Shown here piece by piece: positions 10,384-19,903 of a stretch of 64,000 nt of DNA. Both the position numbers and the translations under genes were made by a program. Within the stretch, counting starts at the first letter, position 1, and each line of letters starts with the position of its first letter. The notes under the pieces are model-generated. The model did no database searches. It was not told where the DNA came from and saw only the letters and a program-made list of their open reading frames with translations. This DNA comes from Jannaschia sp. CCS1 (GTDB lineage: Bacteria; Pseudomonadota; Alphaproteobacteria; Rhodobacterales; Rhodobacteraceae): the NCBI RefSeq assembly GCF_000013565.1, contig NC_007802.1, forward strand, positions 3,038,001 through 3,102,000. Direction: 5' to 3'.

Positions 10384-11781
10384 ATGACAGCCCCGATGCC
10401 AAACCTCGGGGCGGTGTTCGATACGGTCGATCCGGCGATGGCGCATCTGGCCGCCCGGATCGACCGCCTGATCTTGGCGATTGATGCGGCCCTGACACGA
10501 CAGCTGAACGCGATTCTCGCCGCGTCCGAGTTTCGGGCGTTAGAGGCGCGTTGGCGCGCGCTTGACCGTGTGCTGACCCATGCGGGGCGTGATGGACAGG
10601 TGATTGTGCGGATCCTCAACGTGTCATGGCGGGCCCTGTCCCGGGATCTGGACCGGGCGGTGGAGTTTGATCAGTCGCACCTGCACAAGTTGGTCTATGA
10701 CGGTGAATTCGGGATGCCGGGCGGTTTGCCCTTTGGCGTTCTGGTTGCCGATTACGAGGTCTCGGCCACCACCGACCGCGCGCGCGGCGATCAGGTAGAG
10801 ACTCTTTCGCGGCTGGCCGCAGTGGCGGCTGCCGCGTTTTGTCCAATTATGCTCGGCGCCGCGCCGGACCTTCTGGGCGTGGACGACTTCGACCAGATCG
10901 CGCCCTACACGGATTTGACGGATGCTGAGGGACGCCGTGCTGATCCGCCGATGATCCGGTGGCGCGCGCTCCGGGATCGTGACGACGCCCGGTTCATTGG
11001 CCTCGTCGCGCCACGCATCGTTCTGCGCGGGCCCCGGACGCGGCTGTCGCCCACCCGCGCCGACGGGTTCACCTTTGACGAAGATCCGCACCGCATCCTG
11101 AGCGTCGCGGGCAGTTTTGCTTTTGCCACCACAGTGATCGCAGCCTTTCGCGCTTCTGGCTGGTTCGCCGCGATCCGGGGGGCTGCGCAGGACACGGATG
11201 GCGGCGGGCGTGTGGCGGGCTGGCCGGGCCATGACCTTGGCACCGATGGCCACAATCTCTCGCGCCAATCCCCCGCCACCCTGCGCCTCACCGCCGCCCA
11301 GGAAGACGCGCTGATCGCACGTGGGATCGTGCCGTTGTCCTCCCTGCCCCTCACGGATGAGGCGGTCTTCAACGCCAACCCCTCGCTGCATCGGCCCACC
11401 CGCTATGACAGCCCCGTCGCGTCCGAAAACGCGCGGATCTCGGCCATGTTGCAATATGTTCTGTGCACCTCGCGCTTTGCCCATTACCTCAAGGTGATGA
11501 TGCGCGAGGCCATCGGCTCCGTCGCGCCACCTGATGTGATTCAGGGGCATCTGGATGATTGGCTGCGCGGATACTGCCTTGGCAATGAGGACGCGGGCGC
11601 AGAGCTGAAGGCCGAATATCCCCTGCGCAATGCGGGCGTGGAGGTCACGCCGATCCCCGGCAAGCCCGGTGCCTTTGCCGCGCGGATACACCTGCAGCCG
11701 CATTTCCAACTCGATGACATATCGACCAGTTTCCACCTTGTCTCCGAGGCCCCGGCGGGCTTGGAAAGGACCTCTGCGTGA
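10384..11781 (+). CDS. impD: Second TssC-like sheath paralogue (ImpD)
   Basis: This 465-residue protein is clearly a TssC relative. It shares the landmarks FRALEARWRALDRVL, LNVSWRALSRDLDRAVEFDQ, KLVYDGEFGMPGG, FGVLVADYE and SRFAHYLKVMMREAIGS with its neighbour but is otherwise diverged. Rhizobial imp-type T6SS clusters carry such a gene (impD) right after tssC. Whether it joins the sheath, caps it, or acts as an assembly factor is not settled by sequence. It is translated as part of the tssBC unit, and the GTG start of tagJ overlaps its stop. Confidence 0.9.
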   Translation: MTAPMPNLGAVFDTVDPAMAHLAARIDRLILAIDAALTRQLNAILAASEFRALEARWRALDRVLTHAGRDGQVIVRILNVSWRALSRDLDRAVEFDQSHLHKLVYDGEFGMPGGLPFGVLVADYEVSATTDRARGDQVETLSRLAAVAAAAFCPIMLGAAPDLLGVDDFDQIAPYTDLTDAEGRRADPPMIRWRALRDRDDARFIGLVAPRIVLRGPRTRLSPTRADGFTFDEDPHRILSVAGSFAFATTVIAAFRASGWFAAIRGAAQDTDGGGRVAGWPGHDLGTDGHNLSRQSPATLRLTAAQEDALIARGIVPLSSLPLTDEAVFNANPSLHRPTRYDSPVASENARISAMLQYVLCTSRFAHYLKVMMREAIGSVAPPDVIQGHLDDWLRGYCLGNEDAGAELKAEYPLRNAGVEVTPIPGKPGAFAARIHLQPHFQLDDISTSFHLVSEAPAGLERTSA

Positions 11782-12575
11782 CCACTTCCACTGACACGAT
11801 CGCCTCCCTTCTGTCCCGCGATGCGCTGGAGGACGCGCGGACCCAGTCCGCCGCCGCCGTCAAGGCCGCCCCACAGGACACCGACGCGCGCCTGACGCTG
11901 GCCCAGATCTGCGCCATCGCCGGTGACCTGCCCCGCGCTGAAACCCACGCCCGCATGGCCCAGACCCTGGATGAGGCCCGCACCATGGCGCTGGCGGAAT
12001 TCCGGCAATACCTGCGCGCATTGGAGGCGCGGGCGCAGTGGTGGGACGCAGGCGCCGTGCCCGATATGCCCGGCGGGCCGACCGCGCTGGATCAACTGGC
12101 GATGGCAGGTCACGTGGCGCATCTGGCAGGCGACATGGACGGAGCCGTGCGCGCCGCAACCGATCTGGAAGAGGCCCGCCCCGCCTGCACCGGGACAATA
12201 GATGGCACCGCGTTTGACGATCTGCGCGATGTCGATGACCGCCTGCCCCACGCTTTGGAAGTGCTGACGCCGGGGGGTCACTACCTGTGGCTCGACCTTT
12301 CCCGCGTGGCGCGCGTCGACCTCGCGCCCGTCGCCGCGCCGTTTGATCTGATCGCCCGGCCCGCCCGTGTGGCGTTGCGCGACGGCTCCACCGCCGATCT
12401 GTGCTTGCCCGCCGTCTATGACGCACCACGCACTGCGCAGGAACAGCTTGGCCGCGTGACGGAGTTCGAAGAGCTCGCACCCGGCCTTGTGCGCGGTTAC
12501 GGCCAACGGGCCTGGCTTGCGGGCGACGATCTGGTGGGTCTCACCGATCCGGCGGAGATCACATTAGATGAATAG
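11778..12575 (+). CDS. tagJ: T6SS accessory protein TagJ (ImpE)
   Basis: The GTG start overlaps the stop of the preceding gene (GTGA). The 265-residue protein opens with TPR-like helices (LEDARTQSAAAVKAAPQDTD, then LAQICAIAGDLPRAETHARM) and ends with the ImpE domain (GGHYLWLDLSRVARVDLAP, PARVALRDGSTADLCLPAVY). In other bacteria TagJ binds the N-terminus of TssB and tunes sheath recycling by ClpV. Its place before tssE matches the impE position. Confidence 0.9.
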   Translation: MTTSTDTIASLLSRDALEDARTQSAAAVKAAPQDTDARLTLAQICAIAGDLPRAETHARMAQTLDEARTMALAEFRQYLRALEARAQWWDAGAVPDMPGGPTALDQLAMAGHVAHLAGDMDGAVRAATDLEEARPACTGTIDGTAFDDLRDVDDRLPHALEVLTPGGHYLWLDLSRVARVDLAPVAAPFDLIARPARVALRDGSTADLCLPAVYDAPRTAQEQLGRVTEFEELAPGLVRGYGQRAWLAGDDLVGLTDPAEITLDE

Positions 12576-13110
12576 GGACCGGCGGCTTCATCTTGGAATG
12601 CGGGATGCCCCGCGTGGCGGCGACGATGCCCGCCTGCAATCGGCGCTGCTTGACCGGTTGATCGATCTGGACCCCGATCTGACTGAGGATCCCGCCGTGA
12701 CGGAGGCCGAGACTTTCGCTGGCCTGCGCGCTGCCCTGCGCCGCGATCTGGAGATGTTGCTCAATACCCGCGCCGTGCCTGAGACGCCCGCCCCGGGCCT
12801 GACGGAGCTGGCCGACAGCGCGCTGTCCTACGGCAGCCTCGATTTCTTCTCCGCCCATCTGACGACCGACGGCCAGCGGACGGCCTTCGCGCTGGATCTC
12901 AAGACCCGGATCGAGCGGTTTGAGCCACGCCTCCGCGATCTCTCCGTTGATCTGGTGTCAGACCCCAACCCCAGCCGCCGCAAGTTGCGCCTGCGCATTG
13001 CCGCGCGCCACGTGGCCCGCCCCGGTCTGCCGCCGATGGTGTTCGAGACGGCGATGGATCCCGTCGCCGGGCGCTTCACGGTCACCGATGCTGCGGGAGA
13101 GCGCACGTGA
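12568..13110 (+). CDS. tssE: T6SS baseplate protein TssE (gp25-like)
   Basis: TssE is the gp25-like baseplate component that seeds the sheath. The 180-residue protein overlaps tagJ by 8 bp and tssF by 4 bp (GTGA). Family features are LLDRLIDLDPDLTED, the helix FAGLRAALRRDLEMLLNTR, and LRDLSVDLVSDPNPSRRKLRL followed by LRIAARH. The size and the position directly before tssF support the call. Confidence 0.9.
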   Translation: MNRDRRLHLGMRDAPRGGDDARLQSALLDRLIDLDPDLTEDPAVTEAETFAGLRAALRRDLEMLLNTRAVPETPAPGLTELADSALSYGSLDFFSAHLTTDGQRTAFALDLKTRIERFEPRLRDLSVDLVSDPNPSRRKLRLRIAARHVARPGLPPMVFETAMDPVAGRFTVTDAAGERT

Positions 13111-14885
13111 CCAACCGCTTCCTGGAATTCTACAATACTGAACTGGCCGCCCTGCGCCACCGCGCCACGCGCTTTGCCGAAGCGCATCCCAAGATCGCCG
13201 GGCGGCTGCGTTTGGCCTCCGATGTGGCCGACGACCCGAACGTGGAGCGTCTGATCCAATCCTTCGCCTATACCGCCGCGCGGGTGCATCAGAAGATCGA
13301 CGACAGCCTGCCGGAGCTGACCGACGGCCTGCTGGAAACGCTCTACCCGCACTACCTCGCCCCCCTGCCTTCGCTCACCATCCTTGGCCTGTCGCCTGAT
13401 CGCGGCATGGACGGCGCGCAAACGGTGCCCCGCGGGACAGAGGTGACGTCGCAGGTTATCGACGGGGACCGTGTGCGGTTCACGACGACGCAGGATGTGC
13501 CGCTCTCGCCTGTGAAACTGACCGAAATTCGCCTCAGCGCGCGCCCGTTCGAGGCCCCGCCTGCCCCTACTGCGGCCTCTGCCACCTGCCTGCGGCTCAG
13601 CCTTGCGCCCACGGGCCGCGTGTCACTCCGCGACATGGACCTGAAGCGTCTGCGTCTGTTTCTGTCGGGACCGACGACCGAAGCGCAGGTCCTCGCCCAA
13701 CTGATGCTGCAATCGCTGACCGGCGTCACCATGGCCGCCCATGCCGGGGATGAAAATGCCCGCCGCATGCCGACCAGCGCCCTGCGGCCCATTGCGTTCG
13801 ATGACGACACATCCCTGATCCCCTGGCCTGCGGGCAGCTTCACCGGCTACCGGACCCTGACCGAATTCGCCGCCCTGCCCGAGAAGTTTCTGTTCTTCGA
13901 TCTGCATCTTGACCGGGTGGTGGAAACGGACCGGCTGGACCTTTACCTCTACTTCGACATGCCGCCGGGCGACGTGCTGAAATCCGTGGGCGCGCATTCC
14001 GTGACGCTGCACGCGACGCCCGCCGTCAACCTCTTCGCCAGTCAGGCCGAACCCATTGCGCTTGATGGCACACGCTCGGCCTATCCGCTGGCCGCCGATG
14101 CGCGCCGCCCGCGCACCCGCGCCGTGCATTCGGTGCGCCGGGTCACTGTCGCGAACGGGGACGGCACCTCTGCCACCAGTGCACCGATTTTCCACCGGCT
14201 GACCGACCACCAGCGCGGCGGGACCTTCTGGCACCTGCGCCGCCATTCCGAAGATCAGGGCCACGCCCCGGGGGCCACATCGCTGGCCTTCGTGGATGCC
14301 CGTAACCAGCCCGATGCGCCCAACGACAGCACGGCCAGCATTGACATCCTGACCACCAACGCCAACCTGCCACGCAAGCTGCCCTTTGGTGGCGGTCAAC
14401 CGGCGCTGTCGCTCGCCTCTCCGATTGACCATGTGTCGGGCGTCACGTGCCTGCGCGCGCCCACCCCGCCGCGGGCCCCCGGGGCCGATGCCGACCGCGC
14501 CTGGCAATTGATGTCGCATCTGTCGCTCAACCACCTGTCCCTGACCGACAGCGGCGCGCCTGCCCTGCGCGATATCCTGCGCCTGTATGACCCCGGCGAT
14601 GGGCCCGAGATGGCGCAGTTGATCGACGCCATTGATGACGTGTCCACCCGGACTGGCCTCGCGCGGATCGACGGCGTCACCGTGACCGGCACCGATATCA
14701 CGCTGGCCTTTGATGACAGCCGCATCGCGCCCGGTCAGGCGGTGGTCTTCGCTTCTGTGCTGGACCGGTTCTTCGGCTGCTACACGACGCTCAACACCTT
14801 CACACGGCTGTCGGTGCGGATGCGCGACCGGACCGATTGGCTGGCCAAGTTTGCTGCGCGCGCGGGGGAGGCGGCGCTGATATGA
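13107..14885 (+). CDS. tssF: T6SS baseplate wedge protein TssF
   Basis: The 592-residue baseplate wedge subunit starts at a GTG overlapping the tssE stop. The N-terminus is diagnostic: FLEFYNTELAALRHRATRFA, then HPKIAGRLRL, DPNVERLIQSFAY and LPELTDGLLETLYPHYLAPLPS. Later segments include FFDLHLDRVV and SHLSLNHLSL. It forms a complex with TssG, TssK and TssE. The tssG start (ATGA) overlaps its stop. Confidence 0.95.
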   Translation: MTNRFLEFYNTELAALRHRATRFAEAHPKIAGRLRLASDVADDPNVERLIQSFAYTAARVHQKIDDSLPELTDGLLETLYPHYLAPLPSLTILGLSPDRGMDGAQTVPRGTEVTSQVIDGDRVRFTTTQDVPLSPVKLTEIRLSARPFEAPPAPTAASATCLRLSLAPTGRVSLRDMDLKRLRLFLSGPTTEAQVLAQLMLQSLTGVTMAAHAGDENARRMPTSALRPIAFDDDTSLIPWPAGSFTGYRTLTEFAALPEKFLFFDLHLDRVVETDRLDLYLYFDMPPGDVLKSVGAHSVTLHATPAVNLFASQAEPIALDGTRSAYPLAADARRPRTRAVHSVRRVTVANGDGTSATSAPIFHRLTDHQRGGTFWHLRRHSEDQGHAPGATSLAFVDARNQPDAPNDSTASIDILTTNANLPRKLPFGGGQPALSLASPIDHVSGVTCLRAPTPPRAPGADADRAWQLMSHLSLNHLSLTDSGAPALRDILRLYDPGDGPEMAQLIDAIDDVSTRTGLARIDGVTVTGTDITLAFDDSRIAPGQAVVFASVLDRFFGCYTTLNTFTRLSVRMRDRTDWLAKFAARAGEAALI

Positions 14886-15868
14886 GCACCCTCTTTGACC
14901 AGTTGGAAGCCGCGCCAGACCGCTTCGATCCCCTTACCGCCCTGCGGCTGGCCCAGGCCGAGGCCGCACGTCGCGACCTCCCGTTGGACATCAGGTCCGT
15001 GCCGACCGGTGCGCTGGCCCCCACGGCCATCGCGCGTGTGACAGCCGACGATACCGCAATCCGGGTGGAGGCCGCGTTCGCCGGATTGACCGGGCCCCTG
15101 TCACCGTTGCCGCCCGCCTGGACGGAACTGGCCGCGGTGGACCGCCGTCGCCGGGCGGGCGGATTGTCGGCGTTTCTGGACCTCTTCTCCGGCCGGCTGA
15201 CGGACTTCTTCGCCCGCGCGGCGGCGAAATACGACCTGCCCGTGCTCCTGCAATGGACCCCGCCCGCGGCCAATCGAATGCTCACCGCGCTCAGGGCGCT
15301 GGTCGGCACCGCCACGCCGGGGCTGCCCACGCGCGCGCCTCTTGCAACGGACAGCGAAGCGGTCGGCGACGCGCTTTTGTCCCACGCAGGCCTGCTGGCG
15401 CAGCGCACCCGCACCGCCACCGGGCTTCGCGCGATGGCGTGTAGCCAACTGGGGCTGCCCGTGGAGGTCATTCAGTTTCACCGGCGCTGGCGGCCAGTGC
15501 CCGTATCCGAGCAAACGCGCCTCGACGGCTCGCGCGCGCTTGGCCGCGATGCCAGCGCCGGGGCGTGGCTGCCCGATTGCGCCGGACAAATCCGGCTGGT
15601 TGTGGGGCCGGTGCGCTATGCCGATTTCCTGTCGCTGGAACTGGGCGAGCCGCGCCTGCGGGACTTTGCCCGGCTCATGCGGTTCACCCTTGGGCCGGTG
15701 CTGGAGTTTGACATCCAGATCGTGCTGGATCACCGCGACATTCCCCAGACGCAACTTGGCGGCGATGGCCCACCCGCGCGGCTTGGCTGGAACGGATGGG
15801 CCAGCAGTGGCCCCGCCACCCGCGACAGCGACGAGGCCGTGATCGACGGACGGAGGGCCGCCGCATGA
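14882..15868 (+). CDS. tssG: T6SS baseplate wedge protein TssG
   Basis: TssG partners TssF in the baseplate wedge. The start at 14882 is chosen because the ATG overlaps the tssF stop (ATGA) and gives the expected N-terminus MSTLFDQLEAAPDRFDPLTA. Family features are AFAGLTGPLSPLPPAWTELA, FLDLFSGRLTDFFARAAAK and LGRDASAGAWLPDCAGQIRL. The 328-residue length is normal. Confidence 0.92.
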   Translation: MSTLFDQLEAAPDRFDPLTALRLAQAEAARRDLPLDIRSVPTGALAPTAIARVTADDTAIRVEAAFAGLTGPLSPLPPAWTELAAVDRRRRAGGLSAFLDLFSGRLTDFFARAAAKYDLPVLLQWTPPAANRMLTALRALVGTATPGLPTRAPLATDSEAVGDALLSHAGLLAQRTRTATGLRAMACSQLGLPVEVIQFHRRWRPVPVSEQTRLDGSRALGRDASAGAWLPDCAGQIRLVVGPVRYADFLSLELGEPRLRDFARLMRFTLGPVLEFDIQIVLDHRDIPQTQLGGDGPPARLGWNGWASSGPATRDSDEAVIDGRRAAA

Positions 15869-17115
15869 GCCTAGTGCTGGAATTGATCGACAGCGGCGAA
15901 CGCCGGATCGTGCAAGAGGCGCGCGCCTTTACCCTCGGCAGTTTTCCGGGGGCCACTTGGTCGCTGCCGCAATCTCCCGGCGCGGTCCCCGCCGGGGAGG
16001 TGCGCATTCTGCCCGATGGGGCGTCCGCCACCGTGACGTTGTTGCGCGGTGCGGCCAGCCTAGATCAGCGCGCCTTGGCCGATGACCCGCGCCCCCTGCC
16101 CTCTGACGCCGTCCTGCAAATCGGGTCGCACCGTGTGCGGGCACAATATCGCACTGATCTGATCACCTCCCATGCGACCGAGGCCCCGACAATCAGCGCG
16201 ATCCTCGCCGATGTGACACCCGGGGGGATCACGGCGGCCAGTCCCGTGCCCGCCCGATCCGAGGATGACTGGATCGCAGAGCTGACCGGCGATGGCCCCG
16301 GCACGCGTCCCGATTGGGATAATCTTGGCCGGTATACGGGTCGGGACACCGCTCAGGCAGCAGAGCCAAACCCGCTGGACACCCTGCCGTCGGGCAACGC
16401 CTTCCTCCCCGACGACTGGGATGACGCGGGCACCGATACCCAGAACCGCATGGCCCAATCGGTCCTGCCCGGTCATGTCATGGCCGCAAGGGACAGCGTC
16501 ACGTCAGAGGCCGCGCCCAACAGCATTGCGCCGGACGCGCTGACCCTCGCGTTTCTCAAAGGGGCTGAGATCCTGCCCGAAGAAGTTACCCCCCTCGGTC
16601 CCGCTCAGATGCAAGCCCTGGGTGCACTCTTGCTGCAGGCGCTTGACGGGATCGCCGCGCTGGAAGCCGCCCGAGCGCGGCGCGCCGCCGATCTGGGCCT
16701 GCCACGCCCCCCCCTGACCCGCGACGCCTTCGCCACGCTCTTCGCGGCCTTGCAATCGGGGCCGGACGCGGCCCGTGATCTGGCCGCCCGGCTGGCGGAT
16801 TTGGCCTTGGATGGCGACGCGGTGCTGCGTGGTGCGCAGGCCTTCGCCGCCGACGCCCGGGACGCGCTGGACCCCGCGGTGATTGAGGCGGCCGCCGCTG
16901 ATGGAGGCGTAATGACGCGCTTGGCCGGGGGCCGCAGCCGCGCCGCCTGGGCCACCTATCGCGCCCGGGTCACCGGCCAGGGCGGAACGGAGGACGGCGG
17001 CGATCCGCCACCCCCCCTGTCCGAGGCCGCGCTGCTGTCCGCAATCGCGGCGCGCTACGGAAAGACCAGCACAGAAGCCATTGATGACACTGATGAATCG
17101 GGGGGAACCGGGTGA
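15865..17115 (+). CDS. fha: T6SS Fha-type scaffold protein with degenerate FHA domain (ImpI)
   Basis: The ATG at 15865 overlaps the tssG stop and precedes MSLVLELIDSGERRIVQEAR. Residues 1-100 align by position to an FHA fold (AFTLGSFPGATWSLPQSPG, ending VLQIGSHRVRAQYRTD). The phosphothreonine-binding signatures (GR, SRxH, NG) are not seen: GS replaces GR, and no SRxH is present. Residues about 225-400 resemble the conserved C-terminal domain of T6SS FHA proteins (FLKGAEILPEEVTPLGPAQM). By position it is the ImpI/TagH scaffold. Loss of the phosphopeptide pocket suggests a phosphorylation-independent role. Confidence 0.82.
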   Translation: MSLVLELIDSGERRIVQEARAFTLGSFPGATWSLPQSPGAVPAGEVRILPDGASATVTLLRGAASLDQRALADDPRPLPSDAVLQIGSHRVRAQYRTDLITSHATEAPTISAILADVTPGGITAASPVPARSEDDWIAELTGDGPGTRPDWDNLGRYTGRDTAQAAEPNPLDTLPSGNAFLPDDWDDAGTDTQNRMAQSVLPGHVMAARDSVTSEAAPNSIAPDALTLAFLKGAEILPEEVTPLGPAQMQALGALLLQALDGIAALEAARARRAADLGLPRPPLTRDAFATLFAALQSGPDAARDLAARLADLALDGDAVLRGAQAFAADARDALDPAVIEAAAADGGVMTRLAGGRSRAAWATYRARVTGQGGTEDGGDPPPPLSEAALLSAIAARYGKTSTEAIDDTDESGGTG

Positions 17116-18443
17116 AGACTGACAACCGCATCGCCTGGACCGAGGGCATGTTCCTGCGCGTCCAGCATTTCCAGCAGGCCGACCGATGGACGGAGCGTCT
17201 TGTGCGTGACCGCACGGGGGCGCTGACACCCTATCCCTGGGGCCTGACGCAGATCGCGCTGGACCGCTCGGCCCTTGGCGTGGGGCGCGTTGCGCTGTCT
17301 TCCGTGGCGGGTATCCTGCCCGACGGCACGCCGTTTTCCGCCCCCGATCTGGCCGATCTGCCCGCGCCGGTTGAGCTGGCCGAGGGGTCCGGTGCCACGA
17401 CCGTCTACCTCGCCATGCAGATGCGCCGCAGTGGCCAGCCCGAATACGGCCCCGCCGCCCGCCCCAATGCCCGCCACAAGCGCGAAGAATACGAGGCCGA
17501 GGATGCCAATTCCGACACCTCCTTCACCGCTGCCATAGATGTCGGTCGCGCGGCGCTGTCCCTCAAAACCGATGCGGATGAGCGGGAAGGGTTTGAATGC
17601 CTGCCCATCGCCCGCGTGGTGGAAACCCGTGCGGACCTGTCGGTCGTGCTGGACGAGGCGATGATCCCGCCCCTGATGATCGTCGGAGCCAATCCGCGTC
17701 TCCATGGTTATCTGACTGAAATCGTTGGCCTTCTGCGCCACCGTGCCGCCGCCATTGCCCGTCGCATGGGCGATCCGTCGATCCGGGGCGCGGCCGAAAT
17801 CGGCGACTACATGATGCTTCAGGCGCTCAACCGCGCCACGCCTTTGATCGCCCATCTGGAAGGCCAGGCTGGCCAAATCCACCCCGAAGGTGCGTTTCGC
17901 CAATTGGTGGCGCTGGCCGGTGAGTTGGCCACCTTCACCGCGTCTGACAACGTCGCGCCCGATATGCCCCAGTACCTTCACATGGACCCGGAAGCGACCT
18001 TCGCCCCGGTGATGGATGAACTCCGCCGTTCGCTGTCTGCGGTGCTGGACCAATCCGCCACACCGATCCCGCTGGAACTGCGCCGCCACGGCGTGCGTGT
18101 CGGTATGATCGCCGATGCGGGTCTCAAACACGACGCCTCCATGGTGCTGGCCGCCCGTGCCGATCTGCCCGCCGAACAGCTGCGTCGTGCCCTGCCGAAC
18201 CAGATCAAGATCGGGCCGGTGGAACGCATCGCCGAACTGGTCAACGTCGCCCTTCCGGGCATCCCCGTGCGGCCCCTGCCGGTGGCCCCGCGCCAGCTGC
18301 CCTACCGCGCCGGGTCCGTCTATTTTGAACTGGACACATCCGATGATCTCTGGCGGACCACGTCCGACGGAGGGGCCATCGCCATCCATCTGGCCACCGA
18401 TATTCCCGGCCTTGATCTTGAGCTGTGGGGGATCCGGGGATGA
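17112..18443 (+). CDS. tssK: T6SS baseplate-membrane connector TssK
   Basis: TssK links the baseplate to the TssJLM membrane complex. The GTG start overlaps the preceding stop (GTGA). The N-terminus is typical (RIAWTEGMFLRVQHFQQADR). Later family segments are GHYRELTEIVG-like (LHGYLTEIVGLLRHRA) and DYMMLQALNRATPLIAHLE, and the C-terminal YFELDTSDDLWRTTSDGGAI followed by IHLATDIPGLDLELWGIRG. The 443-residue length is standard. Confidence 0.95.
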   Translation: MKTDNRIAWTEGMFLRVQHFQQADRWTERLVRDRTGALTPYPWGLTQIALDRSALGVGRVALSSVAGILPDGTPFSAPDLADLPAPVELAEGSGATTVYLAMQMRRSGQPEYGPAARPNARHKREEYEAEDANSDTSFTAAIDVGRAALSLKTDADEREGFECLPIARVVETRADLSVVLDEAMIPPLMIVGANPRLHGYLTEIVGLLRHRAAAIARRMGDPSIRGAAEIGDYMMLQALNRATPLIAHLEGQAGQIHPEGAFRQLVALAGELATFTASDNVAPDMPQYLHMDPEATFAPVMDELRRSLSAVLDQSATPIPLELRRHGVRVGMIADAGLKHDASMVLAARADLPAEQLRRALPNQIKIGPVERIAELVNVALPGIPVRPLPVAPRQLPYRAGSVYFELDTSDDLWRTTSDGGAIAIHLATDIPGLDLELWGIRG

Positions 18444-19903
18444 GCCGACCGGACCACGATGACGCAGAGGACGCCCCGCGCATCATCATGCCGACACCCG
18501 GTGGCAAACGCCCGGAGGTGGAGCCTGAAGCAGCCCCCGGCCCCGCTGACCCGCCCGCGCCCGACCCTGCGCCGTCGGTCTCGGACATCCTGTCCGGGTT
18601 CCGCTTCGCGGGCGGCGATCTGCCGGTCATGGTGGCGCAGGCAGCACCCCTTCTGAACCTCGCCCATGCGCTCCGCACCGGGCAGACCCCGCCCGCCATC
18701 GGTGACCTGCGCCGCTCCCTCACCGGGGCCGCGCGCACCTATGAAGCCGCGCTTGCCACGGCGGGCATCGTTCCCGATCAGGCCCGCGCCGCCCATTACG
18801 TCGTCTGTGCCACGCTCGATGATGTGATCCGCAACACCGACTGGGGCGCGGAATGGGCCGTTGAAGGGCTGGTGTCCACCTTCCACCATGACGTCCACGG
18901 CGGCGACAAGGTCTTTGCCCTCCTGACCCATTTTCAACGCACGCCGCGCGCGAACCGCGACCTGTTGCTACTGATCTACCTCTGCCTGTCGCTGGGGTTT
19001 GAAGGCCGCGCCCGTGTCTCATCCCGGGGCGCGGCGGAACTGGCGTTGGTGCGCGAAAACCTGTTCCGCACCCTGCGCACCGAATTTGACATCGTGGAAC
19101 GGGATCTGTCTCCGCTCTGGCAGGGCGAAGACGCCGCCCACTCCCCGGTGCGGCGCAGCGTGGCGTTCTGGTCGATCACCGGGGTGATCCTGCTGGCGCT
19201 CATTGGCGTATTCCTCGTCTATACCCTGCTGCTGAACCGCGCGGCCGAGGCGACGCTGGCGCGCCTCGCCACACTCCCCCCCGGGGCGCCGCCGTCCCTC
19301 GCCCTGCCGGACCCGCCCGCACCTGATCCGGTGGTGGAGCCGCCCGCGCCTGCTGACCCGCCCGTTGTGACGCCCGAAGACCCGCCGCAGGTGCCGCCCA
19401 TCGACACCTTCATCGCCTTCCTCCAGCCTGAGGTCGACGACGGCCTCGTGCGGCTCTACCGCGAAGGGGACGCGGTGCTGGTGCGGGTTGCCAATGCGGG
19501 CGCGTTCGGCTCCGGCTCCGCCGAGATTGAGGATGACTTTATTGATGTCTTCGATCGCATCGGGCAGGCGCTGGCGGCGGAAGATTTCGCCGTCACCGTT
19601 CTGGGCCATACCGACAATGTCGCCATCCGCACCGCGCCCTTTCCGAACAATTACTTCCTGTCGCGCGCCCGCGCCAACGCCGTGCGCGACGTGCTTCTGC
19701 AATACGTGGATCCGGTGCGTGTGGACATCGAAGGTCAGGGCCCCGACCGGCCCATCGCCTCCAACATCACGCCCGCCGGGCAAGAGGCCAATCGCCGGAC
19801 CGAGATCCTTGTGCGCGAGCCCGGGGACCGGGTCCCCGACAGCCTGCTGACCCAGGGCGTGCAACCCGCCGAAGAGGCAGAGCCACAGGAGCAGACGCCA
19901 TGA
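18440..19903 (+). CDS. tssL: T6SS inner-membrane protein TssL with C-terminal OmpA domain
   Basis: The ATG at 18440 overlaps the tssK stop. The cytoplasmic DotU/TssL domain spans residues about 40-235 (ARAAHYVVCATLDDVIRNTD, FHHDVHGGDKVFALL). One transmembrane helix follows (FWSITGVILLALIGVFLVYT). After it comes a Pro-rich periplasmic linker and an OmpA-like peptidoglycan-binding domain (VLGHTDNV, NNYFLSRARANAVRDVLL, NRRTEILV). This extended TssL can anchor itself to the cell wall. With tssM it forms the membrane channel. No tssJ lipoprotein gene is visible in the cluster. Confidence 0.95.
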   Translation: MSRPDHDDAEDAPRIIMPTPGGKRPEVEPEAAPGPADPPAPDPAPSVSDILSGFRFAGGDLPVMVAQAAPLLNLAHALRTGQTPPAIGDLRRSLTGAARTYEAALATAGIVPDQARAAHYVVCATLDDVIRNTDWGAEWAVEGLVSTFHHDVHGGDKVFALLTHFQRTPRANRDLLLLIYLCLSLGFEGRARVSSRGAAELALVRENLFRTLRTEFDIVERDLSPLWQGEDAAHSPVRRSVAFWSITGVILLALIGVFLVYTLLLNRAAEATLARLATLPPGAPPSLALPDPPAPDPVVEPPAPADPPVVTPEDPPQVPPIDTFIAFLQPEVDDGLVRLYREGDAVLVRVANAGAFGSGSAEIEDDFIDVFDRIGQALAAEDFAVTVLGHTDNVAIRTAPFPNNYFLSRARANAVRDVLLQYVDPVRVDIEGQGPDRPIASNITPAGQEANRRTEILVREPGDRVPDSLLTQGVQPAEEAEPQEQTP

